From Paenibacillus sp. FSL H3-0469 (lineage in GTDB: Bacteria > Bacillota > Bacilli > Paenibacillales > Paenibacillaceae), in NCBI RefSeq assembly GCF_038051945.1, contig NZ_CP150302.1, positions 6,510,001 through 6,574,000 of the forward strand: a stretch of 64,000 nt of DNA, in the 5' to 3' direction. Below are positions 1-9,112 of the stretch, piece after piece. The notes beneath the pieces are model-generated. The model was not told the origin of the DNA. It did not search any database and saw nothing but the letters and a program-made list of their open reading frames with translations. Every line of letters starts with the position of its first letter. Within the stretch, counting starts at the first letter, position 1. Position numbers and translations under genes: made by a program.

Positions 1-1
1 C

Positions 2-655
2 AAGCTGCAGGAGCTGCTGGGCAGAACCCAAGAGACTGGCGACAGGACAGGCAAGCTGGTTCTTAAGGTGAATGAACTTAAGGATACCGCCTCATCGGTG
101 ATTCAGGTGCTGGAGGTCATGCAGAGCATCACCCAGCAGACCAATATCCTGTCGCTGAACGCTACTATTGAAGCAGCGAGGGCAGGCGAAGCGGGCAAGG
201 GCTTCACGGTTGTCGCCGATGAAATCCGCCAGCTGGCGGAGCAGTCCAAGCGTTCCATTGCCGTTGTGGGCGAGATTACGGACCGGATCATGCGGGATAT
301 GCATGAGACGGTAGACGCCCTGTCCGAGGTTGCGCCGCTGTTCGGGGAGCAGATGGACTATGTTCAGAACACCAGTGAGATCTTCACTAGTGTACAGGGG
401 CAGATGCATCAGCTGATCACCAGGCTGGATTCGGTCTCCTCTTCGATTGACGGCCTGAACCACTCGCAGCAAGTCTTGTCAGAGACTATAGGCAATGTCA
501 GTTCATTCGCGGAAGAATCCTCGGCCGCCTCTGAAGAGGTAGCTTCCCTGACCGGAGAACAGGAGAATGTAAGCGAATATCTGGTTACCCTCTCCGGTAA
601 GCTGGAGAATGCTTCCTCCAGACTGCGGGAGCGGTTATCGAAGTTCAACGTGTGA
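2..655 (+). CDS. Methyl-accepting chemotaxis protein, C-terminal part (5' end outside window)
   Basis: The reading frame is open from the window edge and ends at a TGA, leaving about 217 residues of the cytoplasmic signalling hairpin. The highly conserved tip is visible (TNILSLNATIEAARAGE followed by GFTVVADEIRQLAEQS), the part that binds CheA and CheW. The remainder is a long Ala/Glu/Ser-rich coiled coil of the descending helix. The sensor, transmembrane and HAMP parts lie upstream, so the ligand cannot be inferred. A GTG inside the frame at 68 is not a credible start because the homologous frame continues upstream. A terminator follows immediately. Confidence 0.93.
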   Translation, partial: KLQELLGRTQETGDRTGKLVLKVNELKDTASSVIQVLEVMQSITQQTNILSLNATIEAARAGEAGKGFTVVADEIRQLAEQSKRSIAVVGEITDRIMRDMHETVDALSEVAPLFGEQMDYVQNTSEIFTSVQGQMHQLITRLDSVSSSIDGLNHSQQVLSETIGNVSSFAEESSAASEEVASLTGEQENVSEYLVTLSGKLENASSRLRERLSKFNV

Positions 656-670
656 GCCTAACTTTTTCAG

Positions 671-701
671 ACCGCTTTCCTTCATGGGATGCGGTTTTTT
701 T
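671..701 (+). terminator. Rho-independent terminator after the chemotaxis receptor gene
   Basis: Stem ACCGC/GCGGT continues through a second helix around a TTCAT loop and is followed by seven T. It lies 15 bases after the stop codon. Confidence 0.8.
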
Positions 702-880
702 GTATGCGAAAAACTGACAATAATGGGCCGATAGGGGATGTGTGGGCCAGATGTAATCGAAAAACCGATCACATTGCGCTGGATGGTGGTGTGTGGGCCA
801 GATGTAATCGAAAAACCGATCACATTGCGCTGGATGGTGGCGTGTGGACCAGATGTAATCGAAAAACCGGTTACAATTCC
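702..880. repeat. Tandem 51-bp repeat array, family A (about 3.5 units)
   Basis: The anchor ATGTAATCGAAAAAC recurs at 751, 802 and 853, exactly 51 bp apart. A diverged unit (GTATGCGAAAAACTGACAAT) starts at about 702. The two central units are nearly identical (differences around GGTGG and the following base). Within a unit, ATGTAATCG and CGATCACAT can form an imperfect hairpin around AAAAAC. The same family recurs at 57231-57420. The stretch from 880 to the PBP gene holds no other recognisable gene. A TATAAT at 1029-1034 could be the -10 box of the PBP promoter. Confidence 0.85.
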
Positions 881-1076
881 CGGGTTCGGGGCTCGCGACA
901 TCCACGCTCCCCCTGGCTAAAGCTGGCGCTCGCCAGAATCAAGCAGATGAAGAAACGTGAAGGACTGCTAATGTGTATGAGGCATCAGCATGGTTACCCG
1001 TTAGGGTTATTTTGCTTCATGAGGTGGGTATAATATTAGCCATGGTTCTGCAGCCCACTTGATGGAGGAATAGCAA

Positions 1077-2894
1077 TTGCACAAGCTGATTCATAAACGT
1101 ATATTTTGGGGATGCCTGATCCTGTGTATGCTGCTGGCGGGCCTGATGATCAGGCTGGCCTGGGTACAACTGCTGCTGAAGGATAGCGTAGTAAGCGGCA
1201 CCCGTTACACGGTAGCTCAGATGGCCGAGCTGCAAAGTGAGCGGGAGACTGTGCTGGATAGCGGAAGAGGGCGGCTGTATGCGAAGAACGGGGAGGCGCT
1301 GGCCGGAGAGACGGTCTGGACCGCTGCGCTGTTCCCGCCGGAGGAGGAGCTTCACCAGCCTCATGGTGCAGGTGAATATAACGATGACCAGCAGCTTCAC
1401 CGGCTGGCTGAGATTCTTGGCGTCAGCTACAGTCAGCTGCAGGCAAGACGGCTAGGGCTAAAGGAGCCGCTGCTCTGGCCTTCCGGCCAAGGCACCGGTC
1501 CGCTGGCTCTGACTCTGCCGCAGGCCAGAGAGGTAGAGGCGCTTGAGATAGAAGGCGTCAGGGCACTGCCTTTTGCCCGCAGATATAACGGGTCTGCATC
1601 CGGCCGTCAGTGGCTAGGTTATCTGTCTGAAGCTTCGGGTGCAGCTATCACCCAATCCCCTACAGGGCTGAGAATTCCAAGAACCGGCACAGACGGGCTG
1701 GAGAAGACGCTGGAGCCGCTCTTGCAGGGTGTTGGGCATACGGAAGCTGTCGCCCAGGTGGATGCACGCGGCAAACGGGTCCCGGGCAGCCCGATCACAA
1801 TCAAAGCGCCGGGTAACCCCTATTACCCGCTGTCTCTATATACCACTATTGATCTGAAGCTTCAGGAGAGCATTGAGCAGCTGGCGGTGGAAGCAGGGGT
1901 GAAGGAAGGGGCGATTGTGGTAATGGACAGCCGGAGCGGAGATATCGCAGCGATGGTCTCCTTGCCGTTCTACAATCCGCAGCAGGTCTCCCCGCAAGGC
2001 GGAGAATGGAATAACCGTGCACTACAAGCGGCAGCTCCAGGCTCTATCTTCAAAATTGTTACGGCTGCTGCCGCACTTGAAGCCGGGCTGACCGCACCGG
2101 AGGAGTCCTTCTTCTGTGCAGGAGCGTATGGAAAATACGGATTGTCTTGTCCGCACGGCAAAAAACACGGCGCCCTTACGCTTAAGCAAGGGTTCGCCGT
2201 GTCCTGTAATACTGTATTTGCTACGCTGGCCGAGCGGCTGAGCGGTATGAAGCTCCAAGCTACCGCGCTTGCCCTGGGACTGGGCCGGAGCATCGGGTGG
2301 CAGGCGGAGAATACGCTCGGACTGCCACTCCTGCGGCCGCTGGCCGGGGAGCAGCCAGGGACGATCTTCACTACGCTCCTGCCGGATGACGGCGGGGCGA
2401 GAGTCCAGACGGCGATCGGCCAGCGTGATGTGCGGATCACTCCGCTGCAGGCGGCGAATCTGGTCGTCACGCTGCTGCATGGCGGCGAGGTGAGAGCGCC
2501 GCGGATTCTGCAGCGGGTTGCTTTTGCCAATGGACAGACGCTTAAAGAGCTTCCGGGACATCTGGCGCCAGCACCGGAGGGTCGGATCTCTTCGGCCACT
2601 GCCCATATGCTGCTGGGCATGATGCGCAGCGTAGTCACAGAGGGCACAGGCCGTATGCTGAATTCTTCCGCTTGGCCGCTCGCCGGCAAATCAGGAACGG
2701 CCCAGACGCTGGTGCATGGCACGCCCCGCAATAATCAATGGTTCATCGGCTATGGTCCGGTGGACCAGCCGAAATATGCGGTGTCTGTGGCGATCGAGAA
2801 TGTGGCTCCAGACAGTCCGCAGGCCGCCACCCGCCTGTTCGGTCAGGTGTTCGAGCTGTTGTCGGGTCTGGAAGGCGGATCAACCGGCGCCTGA
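1077..2894 (+). CDS. Class B penicillin-binding protein (peptidoglycan transpeptidase)
   Basis: A 605-residue membrane-anchored D,D-transpeptidase that cross-links peptidoglycan outside the membrane. The TTG start is chosen because GGAGGAA lies 6 bases upstream. One N-terminal transmembrane helix (about residues 8-28) is followed by a dimerisation region ending near GTDGLEKTLEP. The transpeptidase domain then shows the three active-site motifs: S323-I-F-K, SCN, and KSGTAQ near residue 540. There are no PASTA domains, so it is more like PBP2/PBP3 or PbpI types than SpoVD with PASTA. The exact paralogue cannot be assigned. Its 3' end overlaps the convergent membrane-protein gene by 52 bp. Confidence 0.92.
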   Translation: MHKLIHKRIFWGCLILCMLLAGLMIRLAWVQLLLKDSVVSGTRYTVAQMAELQSERETVLDSGRGRLYAKNGEALAGETVWTAALFPPEEELHQPHGAGEYNDDQQLHRLAEILGVSYSQLQARRLGLKEPLLWPSGQGTGPLALTLPQAREVEALEIEGVRALPFARRYNGSASGRQWLGYLSEASGAAITQSPTGLRIPRTGTDGLEKTLEPLLQGVGHTEAVAQVDARGKRVPGSPITIKAPGNPYYPLSLYTTIDLKLQESIEQLAVEAGVKEGAIVVMDSRSGDIAAMVSLPFYNPQQVSPQGGEWNNRALQAAAPGSIFKIVTAAAALEAGLTAPEESFFCAGAYGKYGLSCPHGKKHGALTLKQGFAVSCNTVFATLAERLSGMKLQATALALGLGRSIGWQAENTLGLPLLRPLAGEQPGTIFTTLLPDDGGARVQTAIGQRDVRITPLQAANLVVTLLHGGEVRAPRILQRVAFANGQTLKELPGHLAPAPEGRISSATAHMLLGMMRSVVTEGTGRMLNSSAWPLAGKSGTAQTLVHGTPRNNQWFIGYGPVDQPKYAVSVAIENVAPDSPQAATRLFGQVFELLSGLEGGSTGA

Positions 2895-4096
2895 GGATCT
2901 GGACCGGCAGGCTCTACATTAGCATTAGACCCGGCATTTCCGGCCGGACCGTCTCCGCTGCTTCCGGGACCGCCTGCCGTAGATGTCCCCGAGGCCGCGA
3001 AAGGCGAGACGACGAACTCCTCCTGCGGCAGATAGATCCACTGCTGGAGATATCCCTGCTGGAGCAGCTCCTTGAGCAGAATCAGCAGAATCGGCGACAG
3101 AATGAGGCCTGCAATCCCGAACAGGGAGGAGGACAGAATCACGAAGGAGAGCATCAGGAAGGCAGAGGAGACACCGATTGAATTCCCTGTGATTTTGGGC
3201 TCCAACAGTTGTCTAACTACCATTACTACAGCCAGCAGAATGATGAGCCCGATCGCCAGCGGCGTATTGCCGACAATGAACAGATAGATGATCCAAGGGA
3301 TCAGCACCGCAGGTACGCCGAGCAGCGGCAGCAGATCGACCACGGCGCAGACCAGCGCTATGGTGAGTACATTGCCCGTGCGGAGAATCAGCAGACCGGC
3401 AAGAATAATAATGAAGGTGATGCTGATCAGAATCATCTGAGCTTTGATATAAGAACCGATCGCCCTGAACACATTTCCCTGCAGGAAGGCGTAGGCTGTC
3501 TTGAACGTCTTCGGCAGCTTCTCGTGGGCAATCCGGCGCCAGTCCTTAATCTCCATACTGAGGAAAAAGGCGAGAATGATCGCAATCCCGAAGTTAGCCA
3601 TAAAGGAAGAGAAAGAGCCAAGCACTCCGACCATATACTTAAAGAAGGCGACCATCCACTTCGAGAGAATATTGGTGGCATCTGTGAAATAGCCGTTCAG
3701 CTTATCCGTCACATCGGATGGAAGCGAATCGATTTTGTGCTGAAGATAAGTCGTAGTCTCTGCGAAATGCTGCTGGACCACGTATGTATATTTGGGCAGA
3801 TTATTCTGGAGGTGAATCGCCTGGGTCGTAATCAGCAGTCCGGCACCGAACAGTACGCCCAGCAGGATGACCAGGAAGAGGACCACGGAGATCGCGGACG
3901 CGAAGGGCTTGGCCATTCCCTTGCGGTTCAGGAAGCGGGCCAGCGGCTCAATCAGCAGAAATACAAAAAAGGACAGGAACACCGGCGCAGCCAGCTGGTA
4001 CAATTTGCTGAAGCTGAGCATCACTAAATATACAGTTAGAACAAGCAGTCCAATGTCGAAAAAGGTGCGCCAATATTTTTTGTACAGCGGCAGCAT
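2843..4096 (-). CDS. AI-2E family transporter / YtvI-like integral membrane protein
   Basis: A 417-residue polytopic membrane protein with about seven to eight hydrophobic helices and the family pattern: paired N-terminal helices, an extracytoplasmic amphipathic segment (about residues 95-150), then a helix-rich half containing DLLPLLGVPAVLIPW and the LLEPKITG signature. The family includes YtvI, a sporulation membrane protein of Bacillus, and TqsA/PerM-type exporters. The substrate is unknown. After the last helix there is a 55-residue Gly/Pro/Ser/Asn-rich tail not typical of the family. Its coding end lies antisense to the last 52 bp of the convergent PBP gene. The start ATG has an AAAGGGG about 12 bases upstream. 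Confidence 0.85.
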   Translation of the reverse strand: MLPLYKKYWRTFFDIGLLVLTVYLVMLSFSKLYQLAAPVFLSFFVFLLIEPLARFLNRKGMAKPFASAISVVLFLVILLGVLFGAGLLITTQAIHLQNNLPKYTYVVQQHFAETTTYLQHKIDSLPSDVTDKLNGYFTDATNILSKWMVAFFKYMVGVLGSFSSFMANFGIAIILAFFLSMEIKDWRRIAHEKLPKTFKTAYAFLQGNVFRAIGSYIKAQMILISITFIIILAGLLILRTGNVLTIALVCAVVDLLPLLGVPAVLIPWIIYLFIVGNTPLAIGLIILLAVVMVVRQLLEPKITGNSIGVSSAFLMLSFVILSSSLFGIAGLILSPILLILLKELLQQGYLQQWIYLPQEEFVVSPFAASGTSTAGGPGSSGDGPAGNAGSNANVEPAGPDPQAPVDPPSRPDNSSNT

Positions 4097-4319
4097 AGAT
4101 TTAAACGACCCCTTTGTGAAGAAAAATTTGTAACCGGCACTTCAACTCATTGTACACGATTTTAATAAAAAACGTCTATTTCTTTGACAGCTGTGTTAAA
4201 ATAGGAGGTGATGTTTTTTAAAGCTGTCGCTTCTACTTACTCTACTTGGCCGTATCACATCTATCTCCTAAAAGACGTAAGGCGAGCCAAAGTCAACTCT
4301 GGAAAAGCGGTGATTGTAT

Positions 4320-5690
4320 ATGCAGACTTTGCTGCTCTGGCTTTTTTATATCTCTACTTTTTATGCTTTTATTCCTGGTATGATCAGCCGTTTATTTGGT
4401 TATCGTGTCTTCCGAAGAGGGATCGGGCGTACGGATTACGGCCTGACCTTCGATGACGGGCCTGACCCGCATTATACACCGCTGCTGCTGGATCTGCTTA
4501 AACGCTACGATGCGAAGGCGACCTTCTTTGTCGTTGGTTCCCACGCGGAGAGACATCCCGAGATCATCAAGCGAATGCATGACGAAGGGCATTTGATCGG
4601 AATTCATAATTATGTGCACAAGACGAACTGGCTGATGCGTCCCGCTACGGTGAGGAAGCAGATTGACCGGACGGACGAGATCATCTTCTCCATTACCGGC
4701 GAGCGCAGTACCTATTACCGGCCTCCCTGGGGGATCGTGAACCTGTTCGACTTCTCCAAGCGCCGTCAGGTGCAGATTGTGCTGTGGTCGGCAATGTTCG
4801 GCGACTGGAAGGAGAAGCTTGGAGCGGAAAAGCTGACCGAGAAGCTCATTGCGAAGCTCGGTCCGGGTGAGGTGCTTCTGCTGCATGACTGCGGGACGAC
4901 GATCGGCGCCGATCCGAATGCGCCGGAGCATATGCTGATTGCACTGGAACGGATGCTCGCCGAAGCTGAGCGGCGCGGACTGCGCAGCGTCCGGATTGAC
5001 GAGATGATCAAGGCGGTGCAGCGCTCCCCGATCACGCATTTGTCTTTCGGCAAGCGGCTGCTTGTCGGATTGTGGCTGGCGTGGGAGAAGCTGTTCCAGC
5101 TAATGTTCCAGCTCAAAACGATCACGCCGGCAGATCCGTTCCTGCATTACCGTCTGCGCAAGTATCAGGGCAATACGGTACTGATGGACAACGGCGAGAC
5201 CTTGAGCAAAGGCGATAAGGTCATTGAGCTGCACATCGACAACAGGCAGCTGTTCGAGCTGGGGGTGCATTCCCGTTCTCCGGCTCAGCTGGCGATCCGC
5301 ATGATCCGCCGGATGGAGAAGGATCTGCCGCTGCTCGCCGTGCATATTGCCGGTGATATCGAGCTGGCCGAAGCGAAGGCGCTCTACGGTGTGAGCATGA
5401 TTAACCGCGGGCCGGAGAAATTCGGCTTCATGGTGGTGGACCTGCCCAGCGGTCTGTTCGCCCGCTCGACCAAATTCTATCTCAGTGTTCTGCTGAGCGT
5501 CATTCACCCCTCAGGCGGGGCAAGGCTCAAGGTACGCAGCGAGGTGCTGGTGCCCAAGATGATGCTGATGCCCGTGTCGCAGCTGCTGAACCAGATGAAC
5601 CAGCGGCGGCCGCAGAAGCCGGTGGAGCGGGTACACGAAGAGGGACTCACGCTTGAAGCTGAACTGCCTGGAGCAACGGTGGTTCATTGA
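4320..5690 (+). CDS. Polysaccharide deacetylase (NodB domain) with C-terminal extension
   Basis: About 456 residues. An N-terminal hydrophobic segment (about 3-22) probably anchors it. The NodB homology domain (about 35-235) shows motif 1 TFDDGPDP, the metal-site motif IGIHNYVH, RPPWG, and LLLHDCG, so a metal-dependent N- or O-deacetylase acting on cell-wall sugars or another glycan is likely. Residues about 240-456 form a second domain that resembles the YkoP-type module fused to some Firmicutes deacetylases; its role is unknown. The ATG at 4320 is preferred over an in-frame TTG at 4314 because GGTGA sits 6 bases upstream of it. Confidence 0.88.
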   Translation: MQTLLLWLFYISTFYAFIPGMISRLFGYRVFRRGIGRTDYGLTFDDGPDPHYTPLLLDLLKRYDAKATFFVVGSHAERHPEIIKRMHDEGHLIGIHNYVHKTNWLMRPATVRKQIDRTDEIIFSITGERSTYYRPPWGIVNLFDFSKRRQVQIVLWSAMFGDWKEKLGAEKLTEKLIAKLGPGEVLLLHDCGTTIGADPNAPEHMLIALERMLAEAERRGLRSVRIDEMIKAVQRSPITHLSFGKRLLVGLWLAWEKLFQLMFQLKTITPADPFLHYRLRKYQGNTVLMDNGETLSKGDKVIELHIDNRQLFELGVHSRSPAQLAIRMIRRMEKDLPLLAVHIAGDIELAEAKALYGVSMINRGPEKFGFMVVDLPSGLFARSTKFYLSVLLSVIHPSGGARLKVRSEVLVPKMMLMPVSQLLNQMNQRRPQKPVERVHEEGLTLEAELPGATVVH

Positions 5691-5730
5691 AGACGAAGCA
5701 GTGTTCACAGCACTTATATTATTGATCCTC

Positions 5731-5758
5731 CGCTGGCCTATCAGGCCGGCGTTTTTTT
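5731..5758 (+). terminator. Rho-independent terminator after the deacetylase gene
   Basis: Stem CGCTGGCCT/AGGCCGGCG (one G-T pair) around an ATC loop, then seven T. Confidence 0.88.
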
Positions 5759-5829
5759 GTTCCTGCACATTATGCAACAATTCATCCGGATCAGTGGATA
5801 TTTCGAGCTCAAAGCTGCAGTTCGTGCAA

Positions 5830-5876
5830 CAAAAAAGAGCAGCCCCGGCCGCATATGCGGTTGGAACTGCTCTTAT
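5830..5876 (-). terminator. Rho-independent terminator of ilvD (minus strand)
   Basis: Read on the minus strand, AGAGCAG and CTGCTCT pair around an inner CCGCATATGCGG palindrome and a T run follows. It lies 40 bases after the ilvD stop and back to back with the deacetylase terminator. Confidence 0.85.
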
Positions 5877-5915
5877 CCTCATTACATTTGCTCAGGCTCA
5901 GGCTGTCGCTGACGA

Positions 5916-7601
5916 TTAGATCTTCAGCACGCCGCCTTTACTTGCATTGGTAACCAGCTTGGAGTAACGGGCCAGATAACCAGTCTTCACCTTCGGCTCG
6001 AATTCTTTCCAGCCCTGGCGGCGGACCGCCAGCACTTCCTCGTCAACCAGCAGCTCGATCTTACGGTTATTGAGGTCCAGTTCGATGATATCGCCATTCT
6101 CTACAAAAGCGATCGGACCGCCCTCAGCCGCTTCCGGCGAGATGTGACCGATGCTAATCCCGCGGGAGGCACCGGAGAACCGTCCGTCCGTGATCAGGCC
6201 GACCTTGGCACCCAGACCCATGCCGACGATCTGCGAAGTCGGAGCCAGCATTTCCGGCATGCCCGGTCCGCCCTTCGGACCTTCATAACGGATAACGACT
6301 ACATGGCCTTCTTTGACCTTGCCGTTCGCGATACCTTCCAGTGCTTCCTCCTGGGAGTCGAAGCAGATGGCAGGTCCTTTGTGATAGCCGCCAACGGAAG
6401 CATCCACCGCACCCACCTTGATGATGGAGCCTTCCGGAGCCAGGTTGCCGTAGAGTACGGCCAGTCCGCCAACTTGGGAATAAGGGTTATCGATGGTATG
6501 AATAACAGATGTATCCTGGATCTCATGCCCGGTTACATTCTCGGCCAATGTCTTGCCGGTAACCGTCATACAATCGCCGAAGATCGCGCCCGGCTTCTTC
6601 AGTAATTCGTTCAGCACGGCGCTTACGCCGCCTGCCCGGTCCACATCCTCGATGAAGATATCGGAAGCCGGAGCCAGCTTGGCCAGGTAAGGAACCCGGT
6701 TAGCTACTTCGTTGATGCGTTCCAACGGATAATCGATTTCGGCTTCCTGAGCCAATGCCAGAGTATGCAGCACGGTATTGGTCGAGCCGCCCATCGCCAT
6801 ATCCAGCGCGAAGGCATTGTCCAGCGATTCCTGGGTTACGATATCACGCGGCTTCAGGTCCAGCTTGATCAGCTCCATGAGCTGGGTTGCTGATTTGCGG
6901 ACGAAGTCTCTGCGTTCTTCGGCTACGGCCAGGATGGTGCCGTTGCCCGGAAGCGCAAGGCCCATAGCTTCGGCCAGACAGTTCATGGAGTTCGCGGTGA
7001 ACATACCGGAGCATGATCCGCAGGTAGGACAGCCGTATTGTTCGAGTTCGAGCAGCTCAGCATCGTTGATCTTGCCGACCTGATGCGCGCCAACGCCTTC
7101 GAATACAGAGGTCAGGGAGAGTTTCTTGCCTTTGCTGTCTACTCCGGCCTTCATCGGCCCGCCGCTGACGAAGATTGTCGGGATGTTGACGCGCAGTGCG
7201 CCCATCATCATGCCCGGGGTGATTTTATCACAGTTGGGAATGCACACCATGCCGTCGAACCAGTGCGCGGATACTACCGTTTCCAGAGAGTCGGCAATGA
7301 TCTCGCGGCTTGGCAGCGAATAACGCATACCGATATGACCCATGGCGATACCGTCATCTACGCCGATAGTATTGAATTCAAACGGAACCCCGCCGGCTTC
7401 ACGGATGGCTTCCTTCACGATTTTGCCGAATTCCTGCAGATGCACATGACCAGGAACAATATCGATATAGGAATTGCAGACCGCGATGAACGGTTTGCCG
7501 AAATCCTCTTCTTTAACGCCTGCTGCCCGCAGAAGGCTGCGGTGAGGAGCGCGGTCGAAGCCTTTTTTGATCATATCTGATCGCATTTTCTTGTTTGCCA
7601 T
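5916..7601 (-). CDS. ilvD: Dihydroxy-acid dehydratase
   Basis: A 561-residue cytoplasmic iron-sulphur enzyme that dehydrates 2,3-dihydroxy-isovalerate or 2,3-dihydroxy-3-methylvalerate in valine and isoleucine synthesis. Visible signatures are FIAVCNSYIDIVPGH near the N-terminus, CIPNCDKITPGMMMGA, CPTCGSCSGMFTANSMNCL and, near the C-terminus, DGRFSGASRGISIGH. The cysteines fit the cluster ligands and the length is normal. An AGGGGG ribosome site lies just upstream of the ATG. The gene stands alone here, away from other ilv or leu genes. No T-box sequence (AGGGTGG) was seen in the 260 bp upstream on the minus strand. Confidence 0.97.
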   Translation of the reverse strand: MANKKMRSDMIKKGFDRAPHRSLLRAAGVKEEDFGKPFIAVCNSYIDIVPGHVHLQEFGKIVKEAIREAGGVPFEFNTIGVDDGIAMGHIGMRYSLPSREIIADSLETVVSAHWFDGMVCIPNCDKITPGMMMGALRVNIPTIFVSGGPMKAGVDSKGKKLSLTSVFEGVGAHQVGKINDAELLELEQYGCPTCGSCSGMFTANSMNCLAEAMGLALPGNGTILAVAEERRDFVRKSATQLMELIKLDLKPRDIVTQESLDNAFALDMAMGGSTNTVLHTLALAQEAEIDYPLERINEVANRVPYLAKLAPASDIFIEDVDRAGGVSAVLNELLKKPGAIFGDCMTVTGKTLAENVTGHEIQDTSVIHTIDNPYSQVGGLAVLYGNLAPEGSIIKVGAVDASVGGYHKGPAICFDSQEEALEGIANGKVKEGHVVVIRYEGPKGGPGMPEMLAPTSQIVGMGLGAKVGLITDGRFSGASRGISIGHISPEAAEGGPIAFVENGDIIELDLNNRKIELLVDEEVLAVRRQGWKEFEPKVKTGYLARYSKLVTNASKGGVLKI

Positions 7602-7804
7602 GATGACTTTTTCCCCCTAACAGTATTGGTGAAGCGAATATAGTGCCGCATTAACGCATTGCAATCCCGAAATATACGTACCCTGCGGTGATTGGTTACG
7701 AACGTTAATAGAGAGTCTATCACAAAAAGCCTGTTTTTTCTACCGGACAATGTGAAGTTTGTCGGCGGGTCACGCATGTAAAGTCTGGGCTAATATACAC
7801 AAAG

Positions 7805-7830
7805 AAGCCTATCCCGTAAAGGATAGACTT
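7805..7830 (-). terminator. Possible weak terminator after the acyltransferase gene
   Basis: CTATCC/GGATAG stem extended by AAG/CTT around CGTAAA. Only a short interrupted T stretch follows on the minus strand, so it may be only a hairpin. The rest of the 260-bp gap holds no recognisable gene. Confidence 0.4.
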
Positions 7831-7861
7831 CGGCAAATTGATATAACGTGGCAGCTTCTTT

Positions 7862-8902
7862 CTATAGAGAGCGCCGGATGGCGGCACGCTGCAGGGAGAT
7901 CATCCAGTCTATGGGCGGCTCCACGAGCGGATTCAGCAGACGTCTGACCGCAGGCTGGGCGAGCAGCACCGTGCATCCTACTGCACCGGCGAGCAGCAGG
8001 GCTGCTCCGGCGGAGTTGCCGATATAGGCATACAGGCCGGAAATCACCGCCGTGCGGACCACAAAGCCATGCAGCAGAAAAACATAGAGGGTCCGGCGTC
8101 CCAGACCGGTCATGCGGCTTAACCCGTAAGGCACCAGGCCCAGAAATGACAGGGAGGCGATGAATTGCAGGCCATAGACCGCCAGCCGGAACAGACCCGC
8201 ATACCATTCATGGGCGCCAAGCTGCATATAAGTCATACTGCCGTATAGCCAGCCGATGGGGAGATCACTGCCAAACAGGCCGACAGCAAGGAGCAGCAGG
8301 AGCGAAGCGGCGGCGGCAATGCTTTTGACATACCGCTGATACAGCTTCACAAAAGCTCCGAAGGAGAAATGGTACCCGATCACAAAAAAGGGCAAATAGA
8401 CAAAGGTGCGGCTGATGCTGAACCAGATCCCGTCCAGTTGCAGATAACCTACGGCCATTCCTGCCGTAACAGCGAAGGCCAGTTGGGCGCTGCGGGTCCA
8501 GCGGCTCATGCCCAGCATCAGCAGGCGCCAGCAGATGTGGCTGGCCAGGAACCAGAGCAGCAGATAAGGAGCAAAGAAGGAATGCTGTATATTATTGACA
8601 TGAAACAGGGAGGCGTCAAGTAGGGAGTAGAGGCTCTGAAAAATAACATATTGCAGGGCAATCTGCAGGAGTACCTTGCGTCCAGGCGCTCCATGTAAGC
8701 TTGAACGGGCAAAGTATCCGGTCACCAGTACAAACAGCGGCATATGAAAACTGAAGATCCACTGGTAAAGCGTGTGAAGTCCGCTCATTTCTTGAATCAG
8801 GGGTTCGATCGCATTGGCCACAAAGACAGTTACAATGAGCATGAAGCGCAGGTTAAGAAAAAAAGTCTCTCCGCGCGTGTCAAGCGGGCTTTCCCGGGTC
8901 AT
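7862..8902 (-). CDS. Acyltransferase family 3 / fucose 4-O-acetylase-like membrane protein
   Basis: A 346-residue multi-spanning protein of the acyltransferase-3 superfamily, which moves acetyl groups from the cytoplasm onto sugars or wall polymers. Family features are the N-terminal FLNLRFMLIVTVFVANAIEP helix, FHMPLFVLVTGYF, LWFLASHICWRLL, and PFFVIGYHFSFG, spread over about ten helices. The start at 8902 is preferred because GGAGG lies 7 bases upstream. A longer frame reaching 8995 adds 31 residues without a ribosome site. The acceptor is unknown. The nearest related neighbour is the cell-surface deacetylase about 2 kb away. Confidence 0.85.
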   Translation of the reverse strand: MTRESPLDTRGETFFLNLRFMLIVTVFVANAIEPLIQEMSGLHTLYQWIFSFHMPLFVLVTGYFARSSLHGAPGRKVLLQIALQYVIFQSLYSLLDASLFHVNNIQHSFFAPYLLLWFLASHICWRLLMLGMSRWTRSAQLAFAVTAGMAVGYLQLDGIWFSISRTFVYLPFFVIGYHFSFGAFVKLYQRYVKSIAAAASLLLLLAVGLFGSDLPIGWLYGSMTYMQLGAHEWYAGLFRLAVYGLQFIASLSFLGLVPYGLSRMTGLGRRTLYVFLLHGFVVRTAVISGLYAYIGNSAGAALLLAGAVGCTVLLAQPAVRRLLNPLVEPPIDWMISLQRAAIRRSL

Positions 8903-9051
8903 GACGTAACCTCCAATGAAATTAGGTTTACAGGGGATTGATACTTTAATTTTAAAATACATGATTTCCGGACAATAAATTGTGAAATACATCACAATAG
9001 CAAGCCTATCATTGGAAATGTCTGGGGCCAGATGTGGCGAAGTCTTGAAGG

Positions 9052-9080
9052 TTGTTTGAATTCACCGATTCCCTTATAAT
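9052..9080 (+). promoter_or_regulatory. Putative sigma-A promoter of the hydrolase gene
   Basis: TTGTTT, 17-bp spacer, TATAAT. The ATG of the downstream gene is 33 bases after the -10 box. Confidence 0.5.
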
Positions 9081-9112
9081 TTTCAGTATGCAGTAACCGG
9101 GAGTGAACACTA

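Noticed and set aside
751..866. cre sites in the family A units (ATGTAATCGAAAAAC)
   Set aside because: Position 14 of the consensus (C) is not met, and the sequence is part of a repeat far from catabolic genes.
3209..4027. 272-residue ORF antisense to the YtvI-like gene
   Set aside because: Composition is that of a reverse-complement shadow of membrane helices (rich in Gln, Arg, Asp, Asn).
4208..4456. 82-residue ORF after AGGAGGTG
   Set aside because: The ribosome site is only 1-2 bases from the start codon and the frame overlaps the deacetylase gene, whose protein is clearly conserved.
7602..7861. T-box or leader peptide for ilvD
   Set aside because: No T-box core and no branched-chain-rich short frame with a ribosome site were found on the minus strand.
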